Below, piece after piece: positions 1-8,298 of a stretch of DNA of 64,000 nucleotides. This stretch comes from Brooklawnia sp937867175. Its GTDB lineage: Bacteria; Actinomycetota; Actinomycetes; Propionibacteriales; Propionibacteriaceae. A program made the translations under genes and the position numbers. The stretch is taken from contig DAISIR010000001.1 of the NCBI GenBank assembly GCA_036821905.1, positions 186,001 to 250,000 of the forward strand. The letters are read 5' to 3'. The first letter of the stretch is position 1. Every line of letters starts with the position of its first letter. The notes under the pieces were generated by a model that saw only the letters and a program-made list of their open reading frames with translations, did not search any database and was not told the DNA's origin.

Positions 1-266
1 GCGACTGACAGAGTCTTCTTCGCCGAGTCTTGCCCAATGATGTACTCGTCGAGGAAGGCCCGAATCTCTGCTGGCCGGGGCAGATCGGCGCCGGTCTGTG
101 CCGGAGTGTCGTCGCTGAACTCCTCTTCGATGATCTCGTTGCATAGGTCGATGCATTCGTCACAGATGTAGACGCCAGGACCAGCAATCAGCTTCTTGAC
201 CTGCTTCTGGCTCTTGCCGCAGAAGGAGCACTTGAAAAGGTCTCCGCTCTCACCGATGCGAGCCAT
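1..266 (-). CDS. clpX: ClpX, ATP-dependent protease ATPase subunit (N-terminal part, cut by window edge)
   Basis: The 88 codons visible give the N-terminal zinc-binding domain of ClpX, the AAA+ unfoldase that recognises substrates and feeds them to the ClpP barrel in the cytoplasm. Two Cys pairs (C13/C16 in CSFC and C35/C38 in CDEC) form the treble-clef zinc site, and the following segment (LDEYIIGQDSAKKTL) leads into the AAA+ module, which lies outside the window. The ATG at 266 follows a GGAGG-like sequence. It lies downstream of clpP1 and clpP2 on the same strand, the usual actinobacterial order, so it is probably co-transcribed or read from the 88-bp gap after clpP2. Confidence 0.97.
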   Translation of the reverse strand, partial: MARIGESGDLFKCSFCGKSQKQVKKLIAGPGVYICDECIDLCNEIIEEEFSDDTPAQTGADLPRPAEIRAFLDEYIIGQDSAKKTLSV

Positions 267-354
267 GGCCCCTCCTTGTCGAGGTAGTCTCCGGGTCTGC
301 AACCCTAGCGCCCCAATTGGACGCCAGGGCCGAGATCCATAGCGGGTTTCGGTA

Positions 355-1032
355 CTAACGAGTATCTGACAGTGAAGTCAAGATGTCGTCGATGATGCCG
401 TACTCGACGGCCTCTTGGGCGGTGAGGAACTTGTCGCGTTCCACATCGCGGCTGATCTTGTCAACGGGCTGACCGGTGTTCTCGGCCAGCATCTGCTCCA
501 TCAGGGTGCGAATACGCATGATCTCACGCGCCTGGATCTCAAGGTCGGACGACTGCCCGTAGGACCCGTCGCCCGACATCGACGGCTGGTGGATCAGAAT
601 GCGGGAGTTGGGCAGTGCAAGACGCTTGCCCTTCGTCCCTGCAGCAAGGATGACCGCCGCAGCGGAGGCGGCCTGCCCCAGGCAGATCGTCTGCACATCA
701 GGCTTGATGTAGCGCATCGTGTCGTAGATCGCGGTCAGCGCGGTGAACGAGCCGCCCGGCGAGTTCAGGTAGATCGACACCGGACGCTCGGTGTCCATCG
801 ATTGCAGGACGAGCAGCTGACTCATCACTGCATTGGCAATCTCGTCACTGATCGGCGTGCCGAGGAAGATGATGCGCTCCTCGAACAACTTCGTGTACGG
901 GTCGACCCGGCGCACGCCATAGCTGGTGCGCTCTTCCCACTGCGGAATGATGTAGTCCATCCGCGGTTCGAAGCCGCTGCCGGCGTAAGGCAGGCGCGGA
1001 AGGTTGGTGCCGGGAATCGGATTCGGGATCAT
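355..1032 (-). CDS. clpP2: ATP-dependent Clp protease proteolytic subunit ClpP2
   Basis: A 225-residue serine peptidase (family S14) that forms a heptameric ring of the Clp protease core. The catalytic serine is in GQAASAAA, the histidine in ILIHQPS, and the aspartate in the RDVERDKF segment. The length and the N-terminal extension before the first strand match ClpP2 of the two-paralogue actinobacterial system, in which ClpP1 and ClpP2 rings stack into a mixed tetradecamer. Its ATG at 1032 is 8 bp after the clpP1 stop and has an AAGGA ribosome site, so the two are co-translated. clpX follows after 88 bp. Confidence 0.95.
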   Translation of the reverse strand: MIPNPIPGTNLPRLPYAGSGFEPRMDYIIPQWEERTSYGVRRVDPYTKLFEERIIFLGTPISDEIANAVMSQLLVLQSMDTERPVSIYLNSPGGSFTALTAIYDTMRYIKPDVQTICLGQAASAAAVILAAGTKGKRLALPNSRILIHQPSMSGDGSYGQSSDLEIQAREIMRIRTLMEQMLAENTGQPVDKISRDVERDKFLTAQEAVEYGIIDDILTSLSDTR

Positions 1033-1040
1033 CGTCGTCC

Positions 1041-1652
1041 TTACTGGTTCGGCGCGTCGGGAGTCTTGATCTGCGAGGCACGTTCGAAGACGTGGTCAAT
1101 GAAGCCGTAGGACTGCGCCTCGTGCGCCGTGAACCAGCGGTCACGGTCGGAGTCGCGCTCGATCTGCTCCAAGGACTGTCCGGTGTGCTGGGCGATCAGT
1201 TGGGCCATCTGCCGCTTGAGGTGCAGCGACTGCTCGGCCTGGATGGCGATGTCGGAAGCGGTGCCACCCAGACCGCCGGACGGCTGATGCATCAGGATGC
1301 GGGCGTGCGGCAACGCATAACGCTTGCCGGGGGCTCCCGCGCACAGCAGGAACTGCCCCATGGATGCGGCCAGACCCATCGCCACAGTGGCGACATCGTT
1401 ACTGATCCACTGCATGGTGTCGTAGATCGCCATGCCGGAGTCGACCGAGCCACCCGGGGAGTTGATGTAGAGGTAGATGTCTTTCGTCGGGTCTTCGGCA
1501 TTCAGCAGCAACATCTGGGCGCAGATTGCGTTGGCGTTCTCGTCGCGAACCTCGGAGCCGAGGAAGATGATGCGGTTGGCCAACAACGACTGGTACACGT
1601 TGTCTGTCATGCTGCCCGACGATCCGGCTGCCGCGGCACGCAAGGTTGTCAT
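1041..1652 (-). CDS. clpP1: ATP-dependent Clp protease proteolytic subunit ClpP1
   Basis: A peptidase S14 subunit of about 203 residues from the ATG at 1652. An in-frame GTG at 1664 would add four residues, and neither has a strong ribosome site. The triad is visible: Ser in GLAASMG, His in ILMHQPS, Asp in the RDSDRDRW stretch. The oligomerisation and substrate strand YLYINSPGG is intact. It is the first gene of the clpP1-clpP2-clpX group. In actinobacteria this ring partners with ClpP2 and the operon is usually induced by the regulator ClgR; a candidate site lies just upstream at 1714-1731. Confidence 0.95.
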   Translation of the reverse strand: MTTLRAAAAGSSGSMTDNVYQSLLANRIIFLGSEVRDENANAICAQMLLLNAEDPTKDIYLYINSPGGSVDSGMAIYDTMQWISNDVATVAMGLAASMGQFLLCAGAPGKRYALPHARILMHQPSGGLGGTASDIAIQAEQSLHLKRQMAQLIAQHTGQSLEQIERDSDRDRWFTAHEAQSYGFIDHVFERASQIKTPDAPNQ

Positions 1653-1713
1653 GTCTGGAATCACACCATGAACCTACAACGGACCACTGACAAAACGGAG
1701 CGGATCCGAAGGG

Positions 1714-1731
1714 TGTTCGCTGGCGGCGTCG
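1714..1731 (-). promoter_or_regulatory. Candidate ClgR operator upstream of clpP1
   Basis: The sequence TGTTCGCTGGCGGCGTCG resembles the ClgR consensus I remember from corynebacteria (WNNWCGCYNANRGCGWWS) with about two mismatches. It lies 62-79 bp upstream of the clpP1 ATG, where an activator site would be expected. GC-rich DNA produces CGC/GCG pairs by chance, so the support is weak. Confidence 0.3.
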
Positions 1732-1822
1732 GCGGGATGGCGGTATGCGGGGCGCGGATGAAAACGTCTGCCTTGATTGCCGAGCGCAGGGCCATGGCGG
1801 CTACTTCGTTCGGTGCGCCGCG

Positions 1823-2908
1823 TCAGCCCAAGGACCGGTCACCCGGTTCCGCCTCGGCGTCTTTGGGGTCAACCGCTATCAGTGCATTCACCCATCTGGC
1901 GTTTGGATCACTATCGATGACCAACGACTTGACCAGCAGTGTCAGCGGCAACGCCAGCAGGGTGCCCATCCCACCCAGCACCGCGCTCCACAGCAGCAGC
2001 GACACAAAGGAGGTGGTGGGCGTCACGCCAACTGATTCGCCGGTGAACCGTGGCTGGATGATCGACTGGACGACGAAGTTCAGCACCGAGTACACCACGA
2101 CGACCAGCAGGGCGGACTGCCAGCCGTTCGCGAACAGCGCCACCACGGCCGGGGGGATGAGACCGATCACGAACCCGATGTTAGGGATGTAGTTGGTCAG
2201 GAAGCTGAACAGCGCCCAGACCAGCACGAGCGGGACACCCATGAACGCCAGTGCAATGCCGTCCAGTCCGGCGACGATCAGACCGAAGATGGTGGTGACC
2301 AGCCAGTAGCGCCGCACGCCCGTCGCGAAGCTGCCCATGGCGACTGCGATCCGGGAACGGGTGAGCGAGATCATCCCGATCCGGCGCTCCATACCTGGAG
2401 TGTCCATCGCCAAGAAGACGATTGCGGCCACGACGATCCCGATGATGCCCACAGTCCCGGACGCTCCGGACAGCACCGAGGTTGCGGCACTGAGCACGCG
2501 GGTGGGATCGAGGGAGCTGAAGATGTTGGTGATGGCGGCTGGTTCGAACCCCCAACTCAGGGCAAGGTCGACCACCTGCTGATAGAGCGCTGTGAACTGT
2601 TCGGAGTACTGCGGCAGCAGGCCGACCATCTCGCTGACCGACCAGATCAGGCCGACGACGATTGCCACCAGCACCGCGAAGACCATGAGCGAGACCACGG
2701 TAGCGCTGAGCCAAGACGGGGTGCCCTTGCGAACCAACCACCTGTGCACCGGATAGCCGGTGATCATCAGGTTGAGAGCCAGGAACAGCGGCCCGATGAT
2801 GCCTGCAAACTCTCGCAGCAGCAGCAGGCTGATCAGTGCTGCCGCAAGGCCGACAACCACGATGTTGAACCTTGGCTGGGTAGCGGCACCTTCTTGGCCG
2901 GACGTCAT
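1823..2908 (-). CDS. AI-2E family (UPF0118/PerM-like) membrane transporter
   Basis: A 361-residue integral membrane protein with about eight hydrophobic segments: a pair near the N terminus (IVVVGLAAALISLLLL), a pair around residues 60-90, and a cluster over the last 150 residues. It contains the family loop FLTNYIPNIGFVIGLIPP and the SIIQPRFTGESVGVTPTTS stretch. The family ranges from an autoinducer-2 exporter to Na+/H+ antiporters and many members of unknown substrate, so no transported molecule can be named. I chose ATG 2908 over GTG 2914 because the ribosome site GGAGGT overlaps the GTG and sits correctly before the ATG. It lies between tig and the clp genes but has its own gaps on both sides. 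Confidence 0.85.
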   Translation of the reverse strand: MTSGQEGAATQPRFNIVVVGLAAALISLLLLREFAGIIGPLFLALNLMITGYPVHRWLVRKGTPSWLSATVVSLMVFAVLVAIVVGLIWSVSEMVGLLPQYSEQFTALYQQVVDLALSWGFEPAAITNIFSSLDPTRVLSAATSVLSGASGTVGIIGIVVAAIVFLAMDTPGMERRIGMISLTRSRIAVAMGSFATGVRRYWLVTTIFGLIVAGLDGIALAFMGVPLVLVWALFSFLTNYIPNIGFVIGLIPPAVVALFANGWQSALLVVVVYSVLNFVVQSIIQPRFTGESVGVTPTTSFVSLLLWSAVLGGMGTLLALPLTLLVKSLVIDSDPNARWVNALIAVDPKDAEAEPGDRSLG

Positions 2909-2949
2909 GGTCACCTCCGAATCGCTGGGTTGGCTGCGAGCCTAATTCG

Positions 2950-2991
2950 CGCCGCTGGCCCTTCGACGCAACCAACGAAGGGCCAGCGGCG
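2950..2991. terminator. Hairpin terminator after tig
   Basis: A 16-bp perfect stem (2950-2965 with 2976-2991) closes a 10-nt loop just past the tig stop. It is followed on the reverse strand by an AT-rich stretch (GCGAATTAGG) rather than a long U-run, typical of high-GC genomes. Confidence 0.7.
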
Positions 2992-2996
2992 TGAGG

Positions 2997-4541
2997 TCAG
3001 TCTTCCGACTTCGCAGTGCGCTTCTTGGGGGCGGGCTTCGCCTCGTCCTCCTCGGCGACAGCGGATGTCTCCGCTTTCTTCGCCTTGATGCCCTTTGCCT
3101 TGGGCTCCTCAGCTGCGGGGGCCTCTTGGGCGACAGGCTCCTCGTCGGCGAGCTCCAGATCGTCCAACTCGTCGGCGAGCTCCAGATCATCCAACTCGTC
3201 AGCGAGCGTGCCGTCTGATTGCAGACGGCTCAAGTCGATGATCGTGCCTTCGGTGTCGGTGAGCTTGACGGCTGCCACCAGCTCACCCAACGCCTTGCCG
3301 CGGCGCACCTCGCCCATCCACTCCGCGGCGTGGTCGTGCTCCATCATGTGCTGCAGTTCCTGATCGGGCGAAGAACCATTCTGCTGCGCCTTGGCGAAGA
3401 TCAGCTCGGTCAGATCCTGCTGGCTGACCTGCAGGTCGGCGTCCTCGGCATACTTGTCGAGGATGATCTGCGAGCGAATCCCCTCGATCACGCGCTTGTC
3501 GACGTTCGCCCAGAAATCATCGGCGGTCTCGGCCTCCTCATCCTCGGCCTCGGCCAGGTACTGGTCCAAGGTGAGCCCCGACCGGGTCAGCTGCTGCTCG
3601 ATGGAGTCGCGACGAGCCTGCTGCTCGTGCGCCACCAGCCCCTCCGGCAGTTCGAACTCGGCGCGCTCCAAGACGGCCTGCAGAACTAGCTCGCGGGCTT
3701 GGTTCGCCTGGTCGATGCGGCTCATCCGTTCCAAGTTGTCGCGCAGATCGGCCAGCATCTCCTCGGCGCTGTCGAATTCGCTGACCAGCTGTGCGAACTC
3801 GTCGTCTACGTCAGGCAGTTCCTGCTCCTGGACCTTGACGACCTCTACCTCGATCTCGGCGTCCTCGCCGCGATTCGGCCCACCCACCAAGGTGGAGGTG
3901 AACTTCTTCGTCTCACCAGCCTGCATGCCTGCCAGTGCCTCGTCCAAGCCGTCGAGCATACCGCCGGCGCCTAGCTTGTAGGGCACATCGGACGCCTCGG
4001 CGTCCTCAAGTACCTTCTCGTCCTGGCGGGCGGTCAGGTTGATGGTGACTACGTCACCTGTGTTGGCGGCACGCTCCACGTCGGTGAGGGTGCCGAACCG
4101 CTCGCGCAACAGATTGAGCCGCTCCTCGACTTCCTCGTCGGTCACCAGCGCGACGGGCACCTCGATCGAGATTCCGGACAACTCGGGCAGCTCGAAGTCG
4201 GGGCGGACGTCAACCTCGGCGGTGAAAACCACGTTGGTGCCGTCGTTGAGCTCGCTGATGTCGATGTCAGGCTGACCCAGCGGACGAAGATCGTGCTCCT
4301 GCACCGCCGCGCCGTAGGCCTGCGGCAAGACGGAGTTGATCGCCTCCTGCAGCACCGCTCCCCGCCCGAAACGCTGGTCGATGAGCCGCGCCGGCACCTT
4401 GCCCTTGCGGAAACCCGGGATGTTCACCTGGCTGGCGATTTCCTTGTAGGACGCGTCGATGGCCGGCTCAAGGTCGGCGAAGGGCATGTCGATGATGAGC
4501 TTTGCCCGGGTGGGGCTCAGCTGCTCGAATGTGCTGGGCAC
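2997..4541 (-). CDS. tig: Trigger factor, ribosome-associated chaperone and peptidyl-prolyl isomerase
   Basis: A 514-residue trigger factor. The N-terminal ribosome-binding domain carries the signature loop as GFRKGKVPARLID (about residues 43-55, normally GFRxGKxP). A FKBP-type PPIase domain follows at about 150-250 and a long helical C-terminal domain to about 430. The last 80 residues form an acidic then Lys/Ala-rich low-complexity tail, longer than in E. coli (432 residues in total), and contain a 9-residue duplication (see 3144-3197). It is monocistronic, with a hairpin terminator downstream. Confidence 0.96.
   Translation of the reverse strand: MPSTFEQLSPTRAKLIIDMPFADLEPAIDASYKEIASQVNIPGFRKGKVPARLIDQRFGRGAVLQEAINSVLPQAYGAAVQEHDLRPLGQPDIDISELNDGTNVVFTAEVDVRPDFELPELSGISIEVPVALVTDEEVEERLNLLRERFGTLTDVERAANTGDVVTINLTARQDEKVLEDAEASDVPYKLGAGGMLDGLDEALAGMQAGETKKFTSTLVGGPNRGEDAEIEVEVVKVQEQELPDVDDEFAQLVSEFDSAEEMLADLRDNLERMSRIDQANQARELVLQAVLERAEFELPEGLVAHEQQARRDSIEQQLTRSGLTLDQYLAEAEDEEAETADDFWANVDKRVIEGIRSQIILDKYAEDADLQVSQQDLTELIFAKAQQNGSSPDQELQHMMEHDHAAEWMGEVRRGKALGELVAAVKLTDTEGTIIDLSRLQSDGTLADELDDLELADELDDLELADEEPVAQEAPAAEEPKAKGIKAKKAETSAVAEEDEAKPAPKKRTAKSED
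3144..3197 (-). repeat. Tandem 27-bp duplication in the tig C-terminal tail
   Basis: Two adjacent 27-bp units (3144-3170 and 3171-3197) differ at one base, and a third partial unit follows to about 3207. In frame they encode the acidic 9-residue unit ADELDDLEL twice. The repeat is a multiple of three, so copy-number change would not break the gene. Confidence 0.85.
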
Positions 4542-4745
4542 GTGGTCTCCTGGCTGATTGCGGGACAGGACGCACCGCGCCCTGCGCTAACCGTTTGATT
4601 CTAACCAGCACGATTGGGACCAGCCAATCAGCCCGGGACGCAGTTGCCCCTGTCAATCAAGGGCTCTTGAATGCCGTACCCGGGCCGAATGCGCACATTC
4701 ACAACGGAACTGCCGACTCGGCGGCCACCGAGCAAACCTCTCTCA

Positions 4746-4819
4746 TGGAGCGGACGACGGGAATCGAACCCGCGTAGCCAGTTTGGAAGACTGGGGCTCT
4801 ACCATTGAGCTACGTCCGC
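4746..4819 (-). tRNA. tRNA-Gly (anticodon TCC)
   Basis: On the reverse strand the acceptor stem GCGGACG pairs with CGTCCGC. The D arm GCTCAATGGTAGAGC, the anticodon stem CCAGT/ACTGG with loop CTTCCAA (anticodon TCC), and a T arm with TTCGATT are all present. CCA is encoded at the 3' end (4746-4748). Total length is 74 nt. Confidence 0.97.
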
Positions 4820-4978
4820 ATGCACCGCGCGAAGGTGCGTCCCCACTGTACCGGATTCCCCCGCCGCTCCCCACATCGTCGACAACGCCGCCTAAGCGCC
4901 CCGACGGTCGTCGGGATGGGTTCGGCCGCGGTAGAATTCGACCGCTTCACCGAGTGTCCCAGAGCAGTGAGGACCCAT

Positions 4979-6187
4979 ATGACATTCACCCCGCAAGGCT
5001 TTTCAATCGTGGCAGCGTTGCTCGACAAGGGGGTCCGGATACCCAACCCCGGTAGCCTCGAGATCGCCGATGACGTCGATCCCGGCCGCGTCTCGGGCGA
5101 CCGCGTGACCATCCACGCCGGCTGTCGCATCCGCGGAGCGAAGACGGTGATCGGGGCCGGCAGCACGCTGGGCGCCGAAGGACCGGTGACCATCGAGAAC
5201 TGCCAGCTCGGGCGGGGGGTCGAGCTCAAGGGCGGCTACTTCGCCAAGGCGGTCTTCCTCGACCGCGCCAACATGGGACTGGCCGCCCACGTCCGCGAAG
5301 GCAGCATCCTCGAGGAGGAATCAGGCGGCGCGCACTGTGTCGGACTCAAGCAGACCATCCTCTTCCCGTTCGTCACACTGGGCAGCCTGATCAACTTCTG
5401 CGACTGCCTGATGTCGGGCGGGACGAGCCGTTCCGACCACAGCGAGGTGGGTTCGTCCTACATCCACTTCAACTTCACCCCGGACGGCAACAAGACGACC
5501 GCGTCCCTGTTCGGTGACGTACCCCGAGGCGTCATGCTCGACCAGCCCGCCATCTTCCTCGGCGGCCAGGGCGGCGCAGTCGGGCCGGTCCAGACCGGGT
5601 ACGGCACGGTGGTTGCCGCAGGTTCGGTGCTTCGCGGCGACGTGCCCGACGACGGCATGCTGGTGATCCCGCAGCAGGCACCCGCCAACACCCGTCCAGT
5701 GACCAGGCATTCCTACCGCCAACTGCCGCGGATCTTGGAACGAAACCTCACCTACATCGCCAGCCTGGATGCGCTGGAGGCGTGGTACCGGGGCGTGCGG
5801 CGCAACTTCTTCGCAACCTGGGAACTCGGCGAATTGGTCTACGACGGGGCGCTGGCGGCGATCGCCAGTGGGCGCGCCGAACGCGTCAAGCGCCTGAGGG
5901 CACTGACCGGCAACCTCGCCGACTCCGATTCCGGCCGCCATGAACTACGTGAGCAGGTGGACGCCGTCGTCGGCTGCTTCGGGGCACCCGAGGTGGTGGT
6001 ACCGGAAGCGTTGGCCGAGGACCTGGCCGCTGCGCGGCAGGCCGGTCAGGACTACCTGGTCGCCATCAAGGCATTGTCTCCGCAGACCCGGCAGGATGGA
6101 GTCGATTGGCTGCAGGGCCTGGTCGATGAACGCACTGCCCGTGCGGCGGCGCTCGTCCCGTCCCTCGGCCTTTTCGCCCGTGCCTGA
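4979..6187 (+). CDS. Left-handed beta-helix (hexapeptide) protein resembling the GlmU/UDP-GlcNAc pyrophosphorylase acyltransferase domain
   Basis: The first 270 of 402 residues are hexapeptide-repeat beta-helix (for example VSGDRVTIHAGCRIRGAKTV, then GYGTVVAAGSVLRGDV). They include a conserved-looking block, GGTSRSDHSEVGSSYIHFNF, which I recall from proteins annotated as UDP-N-acetylglucosamine pyrophosphorylase in spirochaetes and others. The last 130 residues are helical. There is no nucleotidyltransferase domain (no GxGTRM motif), so a pyrophosphorylase reaction is not supported; acyl or nucleotide-sugar binding is more likely. I used the ATG at 4979, close to a GTGAGGA ribosome site; longer readings run into the tRNA. 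It is the first gene of an operon with the NagB-like and nucleotidyltransferase-like genes, which suggests amino-sugar metabolism. Confidence 0.6.
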   Translation: MTFTPQGFSIVAALLDKGVRIPNPGSLEIADDVDPGRVSGDRVTIHAGCRIRGAKTVIGAGSTLGAEGPVTIENCQLGRGVELKGGYFAKAVFLDRANMGLAAHVREGSILEEESGGAHCVGLKQTILFPFVTLGSLINFCDCLMSGGTSRSDHSEVGSSYIHFNFTPDGNKTTASLFGDVPRGVMLDQPAIFLGGQGGAVGPVQTGYGTVVAAGSVLRGDVPDDGMLVIPQQAPANTRPVTRHSYRQLPRILERNLTYIASLDALEAWYRGVRRNFFATWELGELVYDGALAAIASGRAERVKRLRALTGNLADSDSGRHELREQVDAVVGCFGAPEVVVPEALAEDLAAARQAGQDYLVAIKALSPQTRQDGVDWLQGLVDERTARAAALVPSLGLFARA

Positions 6188-6230
6188 CCCCACAACCAAC
6201 CTGACCCCACAACCAAGGAGATAACCCAAA

Positions 6231-7250
6231 ATGCCATTCACGATCCACGTAACCAAGGACTTCGACCAGATGAGCCAGGTGGCCGCCGAACTGGTCGAAG
6301 CGTCCATCGACCATCGGCTTGCCGAGGCCGACTCGTTCGTCCTCGGCTTGGCCACCGGGAGCAGCCCGACCGGCGTGTACAAGCATCTCGCCAAGGCGTT
6401 CAACGCAGGCAGGTTGGATGCCCAGCGCGTGACCACGTTCAATCTGGACGAGTACGTCGGGCTGCCCGGCGAGAACCCGCAGCAGCGGGCCCTGCATCCC
6501 GAGTCGTACAGCTTCTTCATGGTCTCGGAGCTGTTCGGGCTGCTCAACCCCCGGATCCCGCAGACGAACGTGCCGTGGGGCACGCTGATCGACCAGGACG
6601 CGCTGCTCGCGGCCCTGGAAGCCGGCGAGGGGTTCAAGTTGGCGGGAGCCGACAAGGGCCGCGCGGTCGTCATCGACCCGGACGCCGAGGGCTACCTCGC
6701 GTGGATTCGGGACGAGATCATGAACGGCTATACCGCCAAGATCGCCGCGGCCGGAGGCATCGATCTGCACATCATCGGCGTCGGTGGCCGCGGTCACGTG
6801 GCCTTCCACGAAAGCGGGATCCCCTTCGACGCCTCGCAGATGCTGCTGGTGAAGCTGGACGACAACACCATCGCCAACGCAGTCGCCGACGGGCACTTCC
6901 GCTCGGCCGATGAAGCCCCGCACTTCGCCATCTCGATGGGCGCCGATCTGGCCTTCCAGGCACGCCAGGTGCTGCTGCTCGCCAACGGTGCCCGCAAGAC
7001 TGGGCCGGTGACCGAAGCGGTGCTCGGTGAAGTCACCACTGATGTGCCGCTGTCCTACGTGCAGAAGTATGTGGCAGATGGTGGCAACATGACCTTCGTC
7101 CTGGACGAGACGGCGGCGGCGGAACTGCTCGCGAACGCCCCAGCCTTGGCTGAGCGCGGCTATGAATTGGTCGACCACCGCGATGAGCCTTACCCTTCGG
7201 TGACTTCGATCACGTTCGCCCGGTCGCCACAGACTGGAACCCTGAGCTAG
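6231..7250 (+). CDS. NagB/6-phosphogluconolactonase superfamily protein, glucosamine-6-phosphate deaminase-like, altered catalytic motif
   Basis: A 339-residue NagB-fold protein, longer than E. coli NagB (266), with extra sequence around residues 80-165. The phosphate loop LATGSSPTGVY (40-50) and the catalytic region NLDEYVG (D73, equivalent to D72) are present. The second motif, normally NDGHIAFNEP, reads GGRGHVAFHESG: H189 and E194 are kept but the catalytic Asp (D141 in E. coli) is Arg187. Family members deaminate and isomerise glucosamine-6-P to fructose-6-P; whether this variant does so is uncertain. It has a strong AAGGAGATAA site, follows the beta-helix gene by 43 bp, and its TAG overlaps the next gene's GTG by one base. 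Confidence 0.75.
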   Translation: MPFTIHVTKDFDQMSQVAAELVEASIDHRLAEADSFVLGLATGSSPTGVYKHLAKAFNAGRLDAQRVTTFNLDEYVGLPGENPQQRALHPESYSFFMVSELFGLLNPRIPQTNVPWGTLIDQDALLAALEAGEGFKLAGADKGRAVVIDPDAEGYLAWIRDEIMNGYTAKIAAAGGIDLHIIGVGGRGHVAFHESGIPFDASQMLLVKLDDNTIANAVADGHFRSADEAPHFAISMGADLAFQARQVLLLANGARKTGPVTEAVLGEVTTDVPLSYVQKYVADGGNMTFVLDETAAAELLANAPALAERGYELVDHRDEPYPSVTSITFARSPQTGTLS

Positions 7251-8170
7251 TGGCCGATCTGGCCGCGATCCAACGGACGCTCACCGAGCAGGGACCGCTT
7301 ACCGGGGCCGACCTGCATGCCGCGATCGGCGGGGAGGTCTTCGGGCTTTGGAAGACCTGCCGTTCGTCCGGCCAACTCGTGTTGCGGACGATCGGACGTC
7401 GCTACCTGAGGTTGGATCGCACGGTCGAGGGGTTCGCGCGGCTGTCTCCCTCGATCCTGCGCGAGTTCATGACCTACACGGTGGTGGGTGCGCCCGCGCA
7501 GGCGGCGGCGATCGAGCAGGCGGCTGAGCAACTGCGAAGCCGGACGCTGGCGATCAGCCGGGCAAAGCTTCGGGTGGCCGAACGATTCGTGGCCGAGGTC
7601 TTCGAATCCGTGGTGCCGGAGGGCGGCGACGGGCACCATCTGTGTGCCCTCATCGCCGGCGACGTCGTCTACGAGATGTCACATGATGTCAGCCGGCGTG
7701 AGTCCAGCACCGGGGGGCGCGTAGACGGCTCCGACCTCGACCTGATCATGCTGGCCAGCGACGATGCTCCCGACGAGTTGATCGAAGCGGTGGACGCCGC
7801 CATCCGGCAACGCAAATGGTTGTACCTGCGCAACCCGGCACTGCGTGAAGAGGTCGACTACATCGTCAAACGCTTCTCCCGTCTGGTTGAACAGACTGAA
7901 TTCGCCACCTTCCAGGACATGGTGGCCTGCAAGGTCTTCGACGAGGCCCAATTCCTGCAGGGCAACCGTGAACTACACCAGGCCGGACGCCGAGTGCTCG
8001 CCGAGCGCGGCGTCCTCGACAGGCTTGGCGAGCTGGCGGTGCAGGCGGGCGAGCGCCGGGCGGAACGCGAAGAATATCTGCTGGGCGTGGCGGGCGACGT
8101 GCTGCCACCCGGCAGCGCCCAGCAGTTCTTCAGCCCCGACGAAGCGGCCGAGTTCGAGCACTTGGGCTGA
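7250..8170 (+). CDS. Nucleotidyltransferase-fold protein with N-terminal winged-helix-like region
   Basis: A protein of 306 residues. Residues 1-50 look like a small winged helix (ITLTEQ..LTGADLHAAIGGEVFGLWKTC). The central part has the nucleotidyltransferase pattern GRVDGSDLDLIML, matching the G-S-x(n)-D-x-D metal motif of the pol-beta/MNT superfamily. The C-terminal third is helical and charged. The function is not recognised. The GTG start at 7250 overlaps the stop of the NagB-like gene (TAGTG), so translation is coupled and the product is probably needed in step with that enzyme. Confidence 0.6.
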   Translation: MADLAAIQRTLTEQGPLTGADLHAAIGGEVFGLWKTCRSSGQLVLRTIGRRYLRLDRTVEGFARLSPSILREFMTYTVVGAPAQAAAIEQAAEQLRSRTLAISRAKLRVAERFVAEVFESVVPEGGDGHHLCALIAGDVVYEMSHDVSRRESSTGGRVDGSDLDLIMLASDDAPDELIEAVDAAIRQRKWLYLRNPALREEVDYIVKRFSRLVEQTEFATFQDMVACKVFDEAQFLQGNRELHQAGRRVLAERGVLDRLGELAVQAGERRAEREEYLLGVAGDVLPPGSAQQFFSPDEAAEFEHLG

Positions 8171-8181
8171 CCAACACCAAG

Positions 8182-8298
8182 ATGCCAACCGAGACGATCG
8201 CGCTCGAAGTCGGCTTCACCACGAACTCGCCGATCACCCGCGAGGGCAAGGTGCTCCCCGGCGAGTTGCCCGGCGGCCAGATCGCGCGCGCCACCTAG
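8182..8298 (+). pseudogene. Fragment of a GyrI-like small-molecule-binding domain
   Basis: A 38-codon open frame encodes MPTETIALEVGFTTN, then a ...GKVLPGELPGGQIARAT ending. The E-VGF-x-x-x...G-V-LPGG-x-A pattern is the first strand-helix part of GyrI-like (AraC effector-binding type) domains, which are normally about 150 residues. The frame stops at TAG 8296-8298 inside the ribosome site of the next gene. I read this as the remnant of a deleted gene; a functional micro-protein is less likely. Confidence 0.5.
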
